Assembly (NCBI RefSeq): GCF_025195125.1
Contig: NZ_JAMGSL010000004.1
Location: 186,001-250,000 of the forward strand
DNA length: 64,000 nucleotides
Reading direction: 5' to 3'
Source: Streptomyces sp. Je 1-79
GTDB taxonomy: Bacteria; Actinomycetota; Actinomycetes; Streptomycetales; Streptomycetaceae
Of this stretch, positions 35,497-45,116 are shown in pieces. Numbering within the stretch: position 1 is the stretch's first letter; each line of letters opens with the position of its first letter. The notes under the pieces were generated by a model that saw nothing but the letters and a program-made list of their open reading frames with translations, ran no database searches and had not been told where the DNA came from. The translations under genes and the position numbers were made by a program.

Positions 35497-37233
35497 GTGT
35501 CGCAGGAAGATCAGAGAGCGGGCGAGCCCGGGGACGGGGGAGACCGGGAGGAGCGGGAGGTCCGGGCGGTGACGGCGGACCTCCCGCGCCGCCCCGGACA
35601 CCACCCCAAGGCCCGGACCGACTGGGTCGTGTTCGGTGTCACCGCTGTCCTCACCGTGGCCTTCGTGGTCTGGGGCGCCACGGCCACGGACAGCCTGGAG
35701 AGCGTCTCCAGCAAGCTCCTCGACGGCCTGATCCGTAACGGGGGATGGGCGTTCATGCTCGCCGCCTCCGGCTTCGTCGTCTTCGCCCTGTGGCTCGCCA
35801 TCAGCCGGTACGGCCGGATCACCCTGGGTCACGAGACGGAGGGCCCGGAGTTCCGGACCGTGTCGTGGATCGCGATGATGTTCAGCGCCGGCATGGGCAT
35901 CGGCCTGATGTTCTACGGGGTGAGCGAACCGCTCGCCCACTACGGGACCCCGCCGCCCGGCACGAACCCCGCCGACTCGGCGGAGCGGATGCAGGTCGCG
36001 ATGGCCACCACCCTCTTCCACTGGACCCTCCACCCCTGGGCGATCTACGCCGTCGTGGGGCTCGCGATCGCCTACTCCACCTTCCGGCGCCGTCGGCGGC
36101 AGACCATCAGCGCCGTCTTCGTCCCGCTGATCGGGAAGAAGGCGGCCAACGGCGCTCCCGGCCGGGTCATCGACATCCTGGCCATCTTCGCCACCCTCTT
36201 CGGCTCGGCCGCCTCGCTCGGTCTCGGCGCGCTCCAGATCGGCAGCGGGTTCGAGGAGTTGAACTGGATGGAGAAGACCGGAACCGGTCTGCTCGTCGCC
36301 ATCATCGCCGTCCTGACCGTGGCGTTCGTGCTGTCCGCCGTCTCGGGTGTCGAGAAGGGCATCCAGTGGCTCTCCAACATCAACATGGTGCTCGCCCTGA
36401 TCCTGGCCGTGTTCGTCTTCGTGGCCGGCCCGACCATCGTCGTGCTCGATCTCCTGCCCACCTCGATCGCCGCCTACATCGGTGACCTGCCGCAGCTGAT
36501 CGGCCGCACCGAGGTGACCGCGGGGGAGAACGTCCACGACTGGCTGGGGAGCTGGACGGTCTTCTACTGGGCCTGGTGGATCTCCTGGACGCCCTTCGTC
36601 GGCATGTTCATCGCGCGCATCAGCAAGGGCCGGACGATCCGTCAGTTCGTCGGCGGAGTCATCCTCGTGCCGAGCACGGTGAGCCTCGTCTGGTTCGCCG
36701 TCTTCGGCGGTACGGCGATGAAGCTGAGCGAGCGGGGCGAGCTGGCGGAGGAGACCACCCCGGAGGGGCAACTCTTCGGCCTCCTCCAGGAGTTCCCCAT
36801 CACCGGCGTGATGAGCCTGCTCGTGATGATCCTCGTCGGCATCTTCTTCGTGTCGGGCGCGGACGCCGCCTCGATCGTCATGGGCACGCTCTCGCAGCGT
36901 GGCACCTTCGAACCGACCCGCCCCGTGGTCGTGTTCTGGGGCGTGGTGACCGGCGCCGTCGCCGCCATCATGCTCCTCATCGGCGACGGTCAGGGCGACG
37001 CGCTCGCGGGCCTGCAGAACCTCACGATCCTGGTCGCGGCACCGTTCGTCCTCGTGATGATCGGCATGTGCGTGGCGCTGATGCGGGACCTGCGCCACGA
37101 CCCGCTCATCGTCCGGGGCGAGGTGGGCGAGGAGGTCATCGAACTCGCCGTGATCGCGGGCCACGAGAAGTACGACGGAGACTTCGAGCTGCGGATCGGT
37201 CCGGGCACAGGGACGCCGGACGAGAAGCCCTGA
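35497..37233 (+). CDS. BCCT family betaine/choline/carnitine transporter
   Basis: The 578-residue membrane protein shows the BCCT signature FYWAWWISWTPFVGMFIARISKGRTIRQFV near residue 350 and about twelve hydrophobic helices starting with DWVVFGVTAVLTVAFVVWG. ISMM FSAGMGIGLMFYGVSEPL (here WIAMMFSAGMGIGLMFYG) is the Na-coupled substrate region; GMGIG without the GMGTG choline variation is seen. It imports a quaternary amine for osmoprotection or nutrition. GTG 35497 is preferred because AAAGG lies upstream at good distance; another GTG three codons earlier is possible. Confidence 0.92.
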   Translation: MSQEDQRAGEPGDGGDREEREVRAVTADLPRRPGHHPKARTDWVVFGVTAVLTVAFVVWGATATDSLESVSSKLLDGLIRNGGWAFMLAASGFVVFALWLAISRYGRITLGHETEGPEFRTVSWIAMMFSAGMGIGLMFYGVSEPLAHYGTPPPGTNPADSAERMQVAMATTLFHWTLHPWAIYAVVGLAIAYSTFRRRRRQTISAVFVPLIGKKAANGAPGRVIDILAIFATLFGSAASLGLGALQIGSGFEELNWMEKTGTGLLVAIIAVLTVAFVLSAVSGVEKGIQWLSNINMVLALILAVFVFVAGPTIVVLDLLPTSIAAYIGDLPQLIGRTEVTAGENVHDWLGSWTVFYWAWWISWTPFVGMFIARISKGRTIRQFVGGVILVPSTVSLVWFAVFGGTAMKLSERGELAEETTPEGQLFGLLQEFPITGVMSLLVMILVGIFFVSGADAASIVMGTLSQRGTFEPTRPVVVFWGVVTGAVAAIMLLIGDGQGDALAGLQNLTILVAAPFVLVMIGMCVALMRDLRHDPLIVRGEVGEEVIELAVIAGHEKYDGDFELRIGPGTGTPDEKP

Positions 37234-37310
37234 TCCAGGTGGGCTAGGGTTACCGACCGGTATTGACCGTACCTGAACGAGTCCCCACGGCTCGGAAGTT
37301 GGAGAACCAC

Positions 37311-37616
37311 ATGAAGTACGCGACGCCGCTGCGCCGCACCCTGACCGCCCTCACCGCCACGACGCTGCTGGCCGGGGGCCTGCTGCTCGGGCAGACGGTG
37401 ACGGCAGAGCCCGCGCACGCGGCCGGCAAGAAGGTCGTCTGCAACGTCGGCAAGATGCGGCAGCAGTCGGCGGACCTTCGCGCGAAGGCGGCGAAGCTCC
37501 AGCGCCTCGGCGCCACGGCGGAGGCCCGCAAGGTCCGCGCCCAGGCCGACGCGCTCGACCGGCAGATCCGCAACTGCGTCGACGCGGACAACAACGCGCC
37601 GAAGCCCTGGAAGTAA
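37311..37616 (+). CDS. Small secreted protein of unknown function
   Basis: The 101-residue precursor has a Sec signal (MKYATPLRRTLTALTATTLL... cleaved near AHA-AGKK) and a mature region of about 68 residues with two cysteines (VVCNVGKM and IRNCVDAD) bracketing a charged Ala/Lys/Arg helix, KAAKLQRLGATAEARKVRAQADALD. One disulfide across a helical hairpin is plausible. No family recognised. GGAG lies six bases before ATG. Upstream, TACCGACCGGTA (37251-37262) is a near-perfect palindrome in the promoter region. A hairpin terminator follows. Confidence 0.75.
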   Translation: MKYATPLRRTLTALTATTLLAGGLLLGQTVTAEPAHAAGKKVVCNVGKMRQQSADLRAKAAKLQRLGATAEARKVRAQADALDRQIRNCVDADNNAPKPWK

Positions 37617-37628
37617 CCCCCACACGCC

Positions 37629-37665
37629 CGGCTCCGGCCCGATCCCAGGATCGGGCCCGGAGCCG
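37629..37665. terminator. Terminator hairpin between convergent genes
   Basis: CGGCTCCGGCCCGATCC (37629-37645) pairs with GGATCGGGCCCGGAGCCG (37648-37665) with one bulged base and a two-base loop. It lies between the small secreted protein and the convergent D-amino-acid oxidase. Confidence 0.75.
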
Positions 37666-37683
37666 TGTCGTCTGACGGGGCGA

Positions 37684-38637
37684 TCAGGCGAGGACCAGCT
37701 CCGCCGCCCTGCGGGCACAGCCCCAGGCGACCGTGACGCCCGCGCCGCCGTGACCGTAGTTGTGGACGAGCCGGCCGCCCGTCGGCAGCGGCTCCGCGGC
37801 GATCCGGACCCCGCCCGCGCGGGCCGGGCGCAGCCCCACCCGATGGCCGATGACCCGCGCGTCGGCGATCTCCGGACGGATCCGGGCGCACCGCGCCACG
37901 ATCGCCGCCGCCGTCGCCGGGTCGGGCTCCGGCCGTTCGTCGCCCTCCTGCGCCGTCCCGCCCAGGATCAGCCGGCCGGGCTGCGGGAAGAAGTACGTCG
38001 TCTCGTCCGACGCCGCGTCGGCCGCCGTGAACCACTCCTCGATCCCCGGGTTCTCCACCAGCACCAACTGCCCCCGCACGGGCCGCAGTCGCGCGTCCGG
38101 TACGAGCTCCCTGGCGCCCAGACCCGTGCAGTCCACCACCACCCGCGCCGCCTCGGCCGCCTCGGCGAAACCGGTCACCGTGCGGCGCTCCAGGACCCCG
38201 CCCGCCTCCTCCAACCGGCCCTTCAGCCACGCCAGATGGACCGGCATGTCGAGCAGGGGCAGCCGCGCCGCGAGCCCCGTCCCGTACGGCCCCGGCACCT
38301 CCGACGCCGCCAACTGCCGCAGTCCCGGCACCTCCCCGGCCCAGACACCCAGCTCGGCGAGGACCGTGTCGGCATGGACACCGGCCACCAGCCGCACCCC
38401 CGTCGCCGCCGGATCGTCCGCCAGCTTCTCGTACACCCGCAGCGACTCCAGGGACCAGCCGCCGACCTCCTCCACCGGCTCGATCCGGTACGGCCACCAC
38501 AGCGCACCCGCCACCGCGGACGTCGTCTCCGTCACCGCGTCCCGCGACCACACCCGCACCCGGACTCCACGCTCCGCCAGCGTCACCGCCGTCGTCAGCC
38601 CGATGACCCCGCCACCCACCACGATCACGTCGTCCAT
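37684..38637 (-). CDS. D-amino-acid oxidase-like FAD enzyme
   Basis: The 317-residue flavoprotein has the N-terminal FAD motif DVIVVGGGVIGLTTAVTLAERG, the DAO segment AGALWWPYR, VVDCTGLGARELV, ETTYFFPQPGRLILGGTAQEGD and the C-terminal signatures HRVGLRPAR and NYGHGGAGVTVAWGCA. These match D-amino-acid oxidases, which convert D-amino acids to keto acids with H2O2 and ammonia. It could act on peptidoglycan-derived D-amino acids. It is divergent from the next gene with 73 bases between starts. Confidence 0.9.
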   Translation of the reverse strand: MDDVIVVGGGVIGLTTAVTLAERGVRVRVWSRDAVTETTSAVAGALWWPYRIEPVEEVGGWSLESLRVYEKLADDPAATGVRLVAGVHADTVLAELGVWAGEVPGLRQLAASEVPGPYGTGLAARLPLLDMPVHLAWLKGRLEEAGGVLERRTVTGFAEAAEAARVVVDCTGLGARELVPDARLRPVRGQLVLVENPGIEEWFTAADAASDETTYFFPQPGRLILGGTAQEGDERPEPDPATAAAIVARCARIRPEIADARVIGHRVGLRPARAGGVRIAAEPLPTGGRLVHNYGHGGAGVTVAWGCARRAAELVLA

Positions 38638-38710
38638 GAGCCGAGACGGTACCCAGACCTAGGACCAGCGCACCATGCGCGACCGTCGACGGAGCGGAAT
38701 ACTCACCGGC

Positions 38711-39751
38711 ATGTCTGCCGAGTACGCGACCTTCGCCCTGGCCCCCGCGATCCGCCCCGGAGGCATCGCCCCCGACGGAAGCCCCCGCGCCCACCGGAAG
38801 TTCCTCGACTTCGTCGTCGACGGACGGCCGTTACTCTTCCGCTTCCCCGACCTCGACGCCGTCTCGTCCCTCGCCTCCGACGTCCCGCCCGCGGCCCTCT
38901 CCGCGAGCGTCCGCGGCCTCCTCCTCGACGCCGGGGCCCCGCCGGCCGGCGGACGTCACACCCTCTACGGCTGCCCGGACCACGACGGACGCTGCCACGA
39001 CGCCGTCACCGCCGTCGTCGACCGCGACGGCGAGGACATCGTCTGGCGCGACGTCGCCCGCCGGACCGGCGGCTCAGCCGACCTCCACGTCCGGCAGGAC
39101 ATCGGCCCGTACCGCTTCCGCGGCGACCTGTACCGCGCCGAGCTCGAACGCCTGCTGCCGACCCTGCAACCCGCGGGCCCGGCGGAGTCCACCGCCCGCG
39201 GCCGACGCGCCCTGCTCTTCGGCGCCCGCACCTCCGTCCTCCACGAGCTCGCCGCCGCCCTGGACGCCGTCGGCGTCGGATCCGGTGTCGTACCCGACAC
39301 CACGGGCATGACGGACGCCGAGAAGCGCGGCTACGGAGCCGTCGTCTTCGGCCGGGCCGTGCCGGAGGCGTTCCGGCGGCAGGTCCGCGACGACCTGACC
39401 CGCGCCGGCGCGGTCGACGTCGCCTACCTGGAGGGTTTCGCCCCCGTCATCCCCGTCCTCGTCGCCCAGATCCTCTCCGCCCTCGACCCCACCCCGCCCG
39501 AGCGGCGCCGCCTCAGCGCCCTGGCGGCCGTCTCCACGGCGGCCACGGTGGAGATCTCCCAGGCCGTCGGCGTCCAGCTCGTCGCCCACCGCCTCGACCC
39601 CCTCCACCGCACCCACACGAAGGTGCTCTTCGAGGGCGTACTGGAACCGGGCACCCATCGGATCCCCTTCGACGCCAAGGCGGCGAAGGGCGAGTCCTTC
39701 CTGGTCGCCCGTACCACCGGAGGAGAACTGGTCGTCCCCGTCGGCCCCTGA
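38711..39751 (+). CDS. Uncharacterised two-part protein
   Basis: The 346-residue protein has an N-terminal half of about 170 residues (MSAEYATFALAPAIRPGGIA, then GRRTLYGCPDHDGRCHDAVTAVV-type segment; here HTLYGCPDHDGRCHD) and a C-terminal half beginning GRRALLFGARTSVLHELAAALDAVG, which looks like a Rossmann-type strand-loop-helix with EKRGYGAVVFGRAV. The end contains a compact domain KVLFEGVLEPGTHRIPFDAKAAKGESFLVA. The two cysteines in CPDHDGRC are noteworthy. I recognise no function; oxidoreductase is a possible reading only. The downstream ABC-F gene starts 26 bases after its stop. Confidence 0.7.
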   Translation: MSAEYATFALAPAIRPGGIAPDGSPRAHRKFLDFVVDGRPLLFRFPDLDAVSSLASDVPPAALSASVRGLLLDAGAPPAGGRHTLYGCPDHDGRCHDAVTAVVDRDGEDIVWRDVARRTGGSADLHVRQDIGPYRFRGDLYRAELERLLPTLQPAGPAESTARGRRALLFGARTSVLHELAAALDAVGVGSGVVPDTTGMTDAEKRGYGAVVFGRAVPEAFRRQVRDDLTRAGAVDVAYLEGFAPVIPVLVAQILSALDPTPPERRRLSALAAVSTAATVEISQAVGVQLVAHRLDPLHRTHTKVLFEGVLEPGTHRIPFDAKAAKGESFLVARTTGGELVVPVGP

Positions 39752-39776
39752 GCGGTGGCATACGATTCGTCTCCTG

Positions 39777-41414
39777 ATGACTGCCACTCTCGTCGCCAAG
39801 GACCTCGCCGCCGGCCACGGCGAACGCTCCCTCTTCGCCGGCCTCGACCTCGTCGTCGCCCCCGGCGACGTCATCGGCCTCGTCGGTGTCAACGGCGCCG
39901 GCAAGTCGACCCTGCTGCGGCTGCTCGCCGGACTCGACACCCCCGAGGACGGCGAGCTCAAGCTCTCGCCGCCCACGGCCTCCGTCGGCCACCTCCCGCA
40001 GGAGCCGGAGCGCCGCGAGGGCGAGACGGTCCGGGAGTTCCTGGCCCGCCGTACGGGCGTCGCGGCGGCCCAGACCGCCATGGACGAGGCCACCCAGGGC
40101 CTCGTCGACGGGACACCCGGCGCCGACGACGCGTACGCCGTGAGCCTGGAGCGGTGGCTCGGCCTCGGCGGCGCCGACCTGGACGAGCGGGCCGAGGAGG
40201 TCGCCGCCTCCCTCGGGCTCACCGTCGGCCTCGACCAGCCGATGACCTCGCTCTCCGGCGGCCAGGCGGCCCGCGCCGGCCTCGCCTCCCTCCTCCTCTC
40301 CCGCTACGACGTCTTCCTGCTCGACGAGCCCACCAACGACCTGGACCTCGACGGTCTGGAGCGGCTCGAAGGCTTCGTCCAGGGGCTGCGCGCGGGCACG
40401 GTCGTCATCAGCCACGACCGTGAGTTCCTCACCCGCACCGTCACCAAGGTCCTCGAACTGGACCTCGCCCAGCAGCAGATCACGCTCTACGGCGGCGGCT
40501 ACGAGGCGTACCTGGAGGAGCGGGACACCGCCCGTCGGCACGCTCGCGAGGACTACGAGGAGTACGCCGACAAGAAGGCCGCCCTCGAAGGCCGCGCCCT
40601 GATGCAGCACAACTGGATGGACAAGGGCGTGCGCAACGCACGCCGTAAAGCCACCGACAACGACAAGATCGGCCGCAAGCTCCGGGGCGAGGCGAGCGAG
40701 AAGCAGGCCGCGAAGGCCCGGCAGACGCAGCGGATGATCGAGCGGCTCGACACCGTCGACGAGCCCCGCAAGGAGTGGGAGCTGCGGATGGAGATCGCCG
40801 CCGCGCCGCGCTCCGGCTCGGTCGTGGCGACCCTGCGCGAGGCCGAGGTCCTGCGCGGCGACTTCCGATTCGGGCCGGCCACCCTCCAGATCGACTGGGC
40901 CGACCGCGTCGCGATCACCGGCGCGAACGGCGCCGGCAAGTCGACCCTCCTCGCCGCGCTCCTCGGCCGGCTCCCGCTCGACGCGGGGGACGCGGTGCTC
41001 GGCTCGGGCGTCGTGGTCGGCGAGGTCGACCAGGCCCGCAAGCTCTTCCACGGTTCGGAGTCGCTGCTCGACGCGTTCTGCGCGGCCGTCCCCGAGACGG
41101 AGCCCGCGGAGGTACGGACGCTGCTGGCCAAGTTCGGTCTCAAGGCCGAACACGTCCTGCGCCCCGCCACCACGCTCTCCCCGGGCGAGCGGACCCGCGC
41201 GGCGCTCGCCCTCCTCCAGGGCCGGGGCGTCAACCTCCTCGTCCTCGACGAGCCGACGAACCACCTGGACCTGCCGGCCATCGAGCAGCTGGAATCCGCG
41301 CTCGACTCCTACACCGGCACGCTCCTCCTGGTCACGCACGACCGGCGCATGCTGGACGCGGTCCGCACGACCCGCCGCGTCGAGGTCGCGGCCGGCAAGG
41401 TGACCGAACTCTGA
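39777..41414 (+). CDS. ABC-F family ATPase (translation-factor type)
   Basis: The 545-residue protein has two ABC domains. Domain 1: Walker A GVNGAGKST (about 36-44), signature LSGGQ and LLDEPTNDLD. Between them is the ABC-F linker with HNWMDKGVRNARRKATDNDKIGRKL, rich in basic residues. Domain 2: GANGAGKST, LLVLDEPTNHLD and the unusual signature LSPGERTRAAL, where the second Gly of LSGGE is Pro. It has no membrane helix and should act on the ribosome. Its TGA overlaps the ATG of the ComB-like gene (TGATG), so the downstream pair is translationally coupled. Confidence 0.88.
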   Translation: MTATLVAKDLAAGHGERSLFAGLDLVVAPGDVIGLVGVNGAGKSTLLRLLAGLDTPEDGELKLSPPTASVGHLPQEPERREGETVREFLARRTGVAAAQTAMDEATQGLVDGTPGADDAYAVSLERWLGLGGADLDERAEEVAASLGLTVGLDQPMTSLSGGQAARAGLASLLLSRYDVFLLDEPTNDLDLDGLERLEGFVQGLRAGTVVISHDREFLTRTVTKVLELDLAQQQITLYGGGYEAYLEERDTARRHAREDYEEYADKKAALEGRALMQHNWMDKGVRNARRKATDNDKIGRKLRGEASEKQAAKARQTQRMIERLDTVDEPRKEWELRMEIAAAPRSGSVVATLREAEVLRGDFRFGPATLQIDWADRVAITGANGAGKSTLLAALLGRLPLDAGDAVLGSGVVVGEVDQARKLFHGSESLLDAFCAAVPETEPAEVRTLLAKFGLKAEHVLRPATTLSPGERTRAALALLQGRGVNLLVLDEPTNHLDLPAIEQLESALDSYTGTLLLVTHDRRMLDAVRTTRRVEVAAGKVTEL

Positions 41415-42142
41415 TGGGTGTCACCTTCGGCTGGGGGCCCACGGAGGCCGCCGTCCTCGCCCGCGACGCCGCGTGCCTCGTGGTCGTCGACGTCCTCTCC
41501 TTCACGACGTCGGTCGGCGTCGCGGTGGAGTCCGGCACCGCCGTCTTCCCGTACCGCTGGAGGGACGAGACGGCGGCGCCGTACGCGGCCGGGCTGGACG
41601 CCGCGCTGGCCGTCGGCCGCGGCGAGGCGTCGCCGCGGACGCCGTGGACCCTCTCCCCGGCCGCCCTGCGGGCCGCCCCGCCGACTCCGCGCCTGGTCCT
41701 GCCCTCCCCGAACGGCTCCACGATCTCCGCGGCGGCCGCGGACGCCACCGTGGTCGCCGCCTCGCTCCGCAACCGCACGGCCGTCGCCCGCTGGCTGGCC
41801 CGGCACGGGTACGGCTCCGAGTCCCGCCCCCTGACCGTCATCGCCTCGGGCGAACGGTGGCCGGACGGCTCCCTGCGCCCCGCCCTGGAGGACCTCCTCG
41901 GCGCCGGCGCGGTGCTGTCGGCCCTGTGCGCGCTGGGGCCGTACGCCCTGACGCCCGAGGCGAGGGCGGCGGCCACGCTGTGGGAGGCGACGGACGACCC
42001 CGTGGCGGAGCTGCACCGCTGCGATTCGGGGCGTGAACTGTACGAGTACGGCTATCCGCAGGACGTCGCGGTGGCCGCCGAGGCCGACACCTCGGAGACG
42101 GTCCCCGTCCTGAGGGACGGCGCATTCCAGGAGACACCATGA
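41414..42142 (+). CDS. 2-phosphosulfolactate phosphatase-like protein (ComB family)
   Basis: The 242-residue protein carries the ComB landmarks LVVVDVLSFTTSVGVAVESG, LPSPNGSTIS and VIASGERWPDGSLRPALEDLLGAGAVLSAL. In methanogens ComB makes sulfolactate in coenzyme M synthesis; most Streptomyces lack that pathway and no comA-like gene is nearby, so a different phosphoester substrate is likely. The ATG overlaps the previous TGA by one base and its stop overlaps the next ATG by four. The operon with an ABC-F protein and a HEAT-like protein is curious. Confidence 0.82.
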   Translation: MGVTFGWGPTEAAVLARDAACLVVVDVLSFTTSVGVAVESGTAVFPYRWRDETAAPYAAGLDAALAVGRGEASPRTPWTLSPAALRAAPPTPRLVLPSPNGSTISAAAADATVVAASLRNRTAVARWLARHGYGSESRPLTVIASGERWPDGSLRPALEDLLGAGAVLSALCALGPYALTPEARAAATLWEATDDPVAELHRCDSGRELYEYGYPQDVAVAAEADTSETVPVLRDGAFQETP

Positions 42143-42546
42143 CCGACCTGCTGACCCGGCTCACCGAGATGCTGGACGACCTCGACGCCGACGTCGACGA
42201 GACCATCGACCTCGCGGACGAGATCGCCGCCTCGGGCGACGCGGCGATGCTTCCGCGCCTCCAGGCCGAACTGGACCGCGCCCTCGTCGAGCGCAACGCC
42301 TACGCCCGCGAGCTCCTCGGCGGCGTCCTCGCCGCGATCGGGGGCCCGGACGCACTCCCGGCTCTCCTGCGGGCCTCCTCCGTCGACCTCGGCGACGACC
42401 AGGACTCCCTGGCGGCCGAGATCGTCGACCTGGTCCAGGCCGACCCGGAGCGCTCCCGCGCCCTGCTTCAGCCCCTGACGGACGACGACGACCTGACGGT
42501 CGCCCACCGCGCGGAATGGGCGCTGCGCTTCCTGCCGAACGCGTAG
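42139..42546 (+). CDS. Small acidic HEAT-repeat-like protein
   Basis: The 135-residue protein is helical and very acidic: LTEMLDDLDADVDETIDLADEIAASGDAAMLPRLQAEL, then RELLGGVLAAIGGPDALPALLRASSVDLGDDQDSLAAEIVDLVQ and LTVAHRAEWALRFLPNA. The repeating helix pairs with GGxDALPxLL look like HEAT/PBS-lyase repeats, a protein-protein interaction scaffold. It overlaps the ComB-like gene by ATGA, so it is probably made in stoichiometry with it. Function unknown. Confidence 0.7.
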   Translation: MTDLLTRLTEMLDDLDADVDETIDLADEIAASGDAAMLPRLQAELDRALVERNAYARELLGGVLAAIGGPDALPALLRASSVDLGDDQDSLAAEIVDLVQADPERSRALLQPLTDDDDLTVAHRAEWALRFLPNA

Positions 42547-42573
42547 GGGGGCCGGGACGGCCCGGAGACGGGA

Positions 42574-42605
42574 CGACGGGCCCGGCCTTCCGGCCGGGCC
42601 CGTCG
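42574..42605. terminator. Perfect bidirectional terminator
   Basis: CGACGGGCCCGGCC (42574-42587) and GGCCGGGCCCGTCG (42592-42605) form a perfect 14-bp stem with loop TTCC. It sits between the convergent HEAT-like and tex genes, nine bases from the tex stop. Confidence 0.85.
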
Positions 42606-42614
42606 CCGCGTGCG

Positions 42615-45023
42615 TCAGCGGCCGCGCCGCTTGCCGCCGCCGCCCTCGTTCAGCAGACCCGCCTTGCGCAGGGCGTCCGCCATCGCGCTGTTCGACGGGG
42701 CCGGGGCCTGGGAACGCCCCCGGTCGCCACCGCCACCGCCACCGCCACCGCCGCCGCCCGCGCCGCGGCGCTGCTGCGGCGGGCGGCCACCGCGCTCGCC
42801 GCGCTCCCGCTTCGGGGCGCCCCCGCCGGCCGCGTCCGTCGCCGCCTCGTCGTCGAGCCGCAGCGTCAGCGAGATCCGCTTGCGCGGGATGTCGACGTCC
42901 AGCACCTTCACCCGGACCACGTCACCCGGCTTCACGACGTCCCGCGGGTCCTTGACGAAGGTCTTCGACATCGCGGACACGTGCACGAGCCCGTCCTGGT
43001 GCACACCGACGTCCACGAACGCCCCGAACGCCGCCACGTTCGTGACCACGCCCTCCAGGACCATCCCCGACACCAGGTCGCCGATCTTCTCGACGCCCTC
43101 CTTGAAGGTCGCCGTCCTGAACGCCGGCCGCGGGTCCCGGCCCGGCTTCTCCAGCTCGCGCAGGATGTCGGAGACCGTCGGCAGACCGAAGGTCTCGTCG
43201 ACGAAGTCGTCCGCCCGCAGCGACCGCAGCACCCCGGTGTTGCCGATCAGCGACGCGACCTCGCCGCCCGTCGTCTTCACCATCCGCCGCACCACCGGGT
43301 ACGCCTCCGGGTGCACCGAGGACGCGTCCAGCGGGTCCTCCCCGCCCCGGATCCGCAGGAAGCCCGCACACTGCTCGTACGCCTTCGGACCGAGCCGCGC
43401 CACGTCCTTGAGCGCCCTCCGCGACCGGAAGGGACCGTTCGCGTCGCGGTGCGCCACGATGTTCTCGGCGAGGCCCGCGCCGATGCCCGACACCCGCGAA
43501 AGCAGCGGCGCGGAAGCGGTGTTGACATCGACGCCGACGCCGTTCACACAGTCCTCGACCACCGCGTCCAGCGAGCGCGAGAGCTTCACCTCGGACAGGT
43601 CGTGCTGGTACTGCCCGACGCCGATCGACTTCGGGTCGATCTTCACCAGCTCGGCCAGCGGGTCCTGGAGCCGGCGCGCGATGGAGACCGCGCCGCGCAA
43701 CGAGACGTCCAGCTCGGGGAGTTCCTGCGAGGCGAAGGCCGAGGCGGAGTACACCGAGGCGCCGGCCTCCGAGACCATCACCTTGGTGAGCTTCAACTCG
43801 GGGTGCTTGGCGATCAGTTCACCCGCCAGCTTGTCCGTCTCGCGGGAGGCCGTGCCGTTGCCGATGGCGACCAGCTCGACCCCGTGCTCCTTCGCGATCC
43901 GCGCCAGCTTCGCCAGGGACTCGTCCCACTTGTTCGCCGGGACGTGCGGGTAGATCGTGTCGGTGGCGACGACCTTGCCCGTCGCGTCGACGACGGCCAC
44001 CTTGACGCCCGTACGGAAGCCGGGGTCCAGGCCGAGGGTGGCCCGCGTCCCGGCCGGGGCGGCGAGCAGCAGGTCGCGCAGGTTGGCCGCGAAGACCCGT
44101 ACCGCCTCGTCCTCCGCCGCCGTCCGCAGCCGCAGCCGCAGGTCGATCCCGAGGTGGACCAGGATCCGGGTGCGCCAGGCCCAGCGGACCGTGTCGAGCA
44201 GCCACTTGTCGCCCGGACGGCCGCGCTCGGCGACACCGAAGCGCGAGGCGACCATGGACTCGTACGAGGACGGGCCGGGCGCCGCGGCGTCCTCGCGGTC
44301 CTCCGGCTCCAGCTCCAGGGAGAGGACGTCCTCCTTCTCGCCGCGCAGCATCGCGAGGATCCGGTGCGAGGGGAGCGCGGTGAAGGGCTCGGCGAAGTCG
44401 AAGTAGTCGGCGAACTTGGCGCCCGCCTCCTCCTTGCCCTCCCGGACCTTGGCGGCCAGCCGGCCCCGGCCCCACATCCGCTCGCGGAGCTCGCCGATCA
44501 GGTCGGCGTCCTCGGAGAACTTCTCCGTGAGGACGGCGCGGGCGCCGTCCAGGGCGGCGGCGGGGTCGGCGACGCCCTTGTCGGCGTCCACGAACGCCGC
44601 CGCCGCGGCCACCGGGTCCACCGACGGGTCCGCGAGGAGCCCCTCCGCCAGCGGTTCCAGACCGGCCTCGCGGGCGATCTGCGCCTTGGTGCGGCGCTTG
44701 GGCTTGAAGGGCAGGTAGATGTCCTCCAGCCGGGCCTTGGTGTCGGCGGCCCGCAGCTGGGCCTCCACCTCGGCCGTCAGCTTTCCCTGCTCCCGCACGG
44801 AGTCGAGGATGGCGGTCCGCCGGTCCTCCAGCTCCCGCAGATAGCGCAGCCGCTCCTCGAGCGTGCGCAGCTGCGCGTCGTCGAGCATCTCGGTCGCTTC
44901 CTTGCGGTAGCGCGCGATGAACGGCACGGTCGAGCCGCCGTCGAGCAGCTCGACGGCCGCCCTCACCTGTCGCTCACGTACGCCGAGTTCCTCGGCGATC
45001 CTGCCTTCGATGGACGTCGTCAC
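42615..45023 (-). CDS. tex: Tex-family RNA-binding transcriptional accessory protein
   Basis: The 802-residue protein follows the Tex layout: N-terminal helical region ([38 protein letters not shown]), a YqgF-like RNase fold ([32 protein letters not shown]), helix-hairpin-helix domains ([21 protein letters not shown]) and a C-terminal S1 domain ([34 protein letters not shown]). It binds RNA and affects transcription and ribosome function. The tail holds an 11-glycine run and basic [10 protein letters not shown] use GTG 45023 because homologues begin at [13 protein letters not shown]; an upstream TTG at 45053 adds ten residues. Confidence 0.92.
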   Translation of the reverse strand: MTTSIEGRIAEELGVRERQVRAAVELLDGGSTVPFIARYRKEATEMLDDAQLRTLEERLRYLRELEDRRTAILDSVREQGKLTAEVEAQLRAADTKARLEDIYLPFKPKRRTKAQIAREAGLEPLAEGLLADPSVDPVAAAAAFVDADKGVADPAAALDGARAVLTEKFSEDADLIGELRERMWGRGRLAAKVREGKEEAGAKFADYFDFAEPFTALPSHRILAMLRGEKEDVLSLELEPEDREDAAAPGPSSYESMVASRFGVAERGRPGDKWLLDTVRWAWRTRILVHLGIDLRLRLRTAAEDEAVRVFAANLRDLLLAAPAGTRATLGLDPGFRTGVKVAVVDATGKVVATDTIYPHVPANKWDESLAKLARIAKEHGVELVAIGNGTASRETDKLAGELIAKHPELKLTKVMVSEAGASVYSASAFASQELPELDVSLRGAVSIARRLQDPLAELVKIDPKSIGVGQYQHDLSEVKLSRSLDAVVEDCVNGVGVDVNTASAPLLSRVSGIGAGLAENIVAHRDANGPFRSRRALKDVARLGPKAYEQCAGFLRIRGGEDPLDASSVHPEAYPVVRRMVKTTGGEVASLIGNTGVLRSLRADDFVDETFGLPTVSDILRELEKPGRDPRPAFRTATFKEGVEKIGDLVSGMVLEGVVTNVAAFGAFVDVGVHQDGLVHVSAMSKTFVKDPRDVVKPGDVVRVKVLDVDIPRKRISLTLRLDDEAATDAAGGGAPKRERGERGGRPPQQRRGAGGGGGGGGGGGDRGRSQAPAPSNSAMADALRKAGLLNEGGGGKRRGR
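42726..42758. repeat. GCC/ACC codon microsatellite encoding 11 glycines in Tex
   Basis: The plus strand alternates GCC and ACC triplets (four GCCACC units, then GCC repeats), read on the minus strand as GGC/GGT glycine codons. Length is a multiple of three, so slippage would change only glycine number. Confidence 0.85.
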
Positions 45024-45116
45024 GGTGTCCAGACTCGCCTTCTCGTGCCTCAAGCTTGCGAGTGCATTCTGCCGCTTCCCTTCCCGGAACCCCGCACGCG
45101 CCCCGGCCCGGCCGCG

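Noticed and set aside
37251..37262. TACCGACCGGTA palindrome as a TetR operator
   Set aside because: The arms are only five bases and it lies near the BCCT stop. It is mentioned with the small secreted protein but is not strong enough for its own call.
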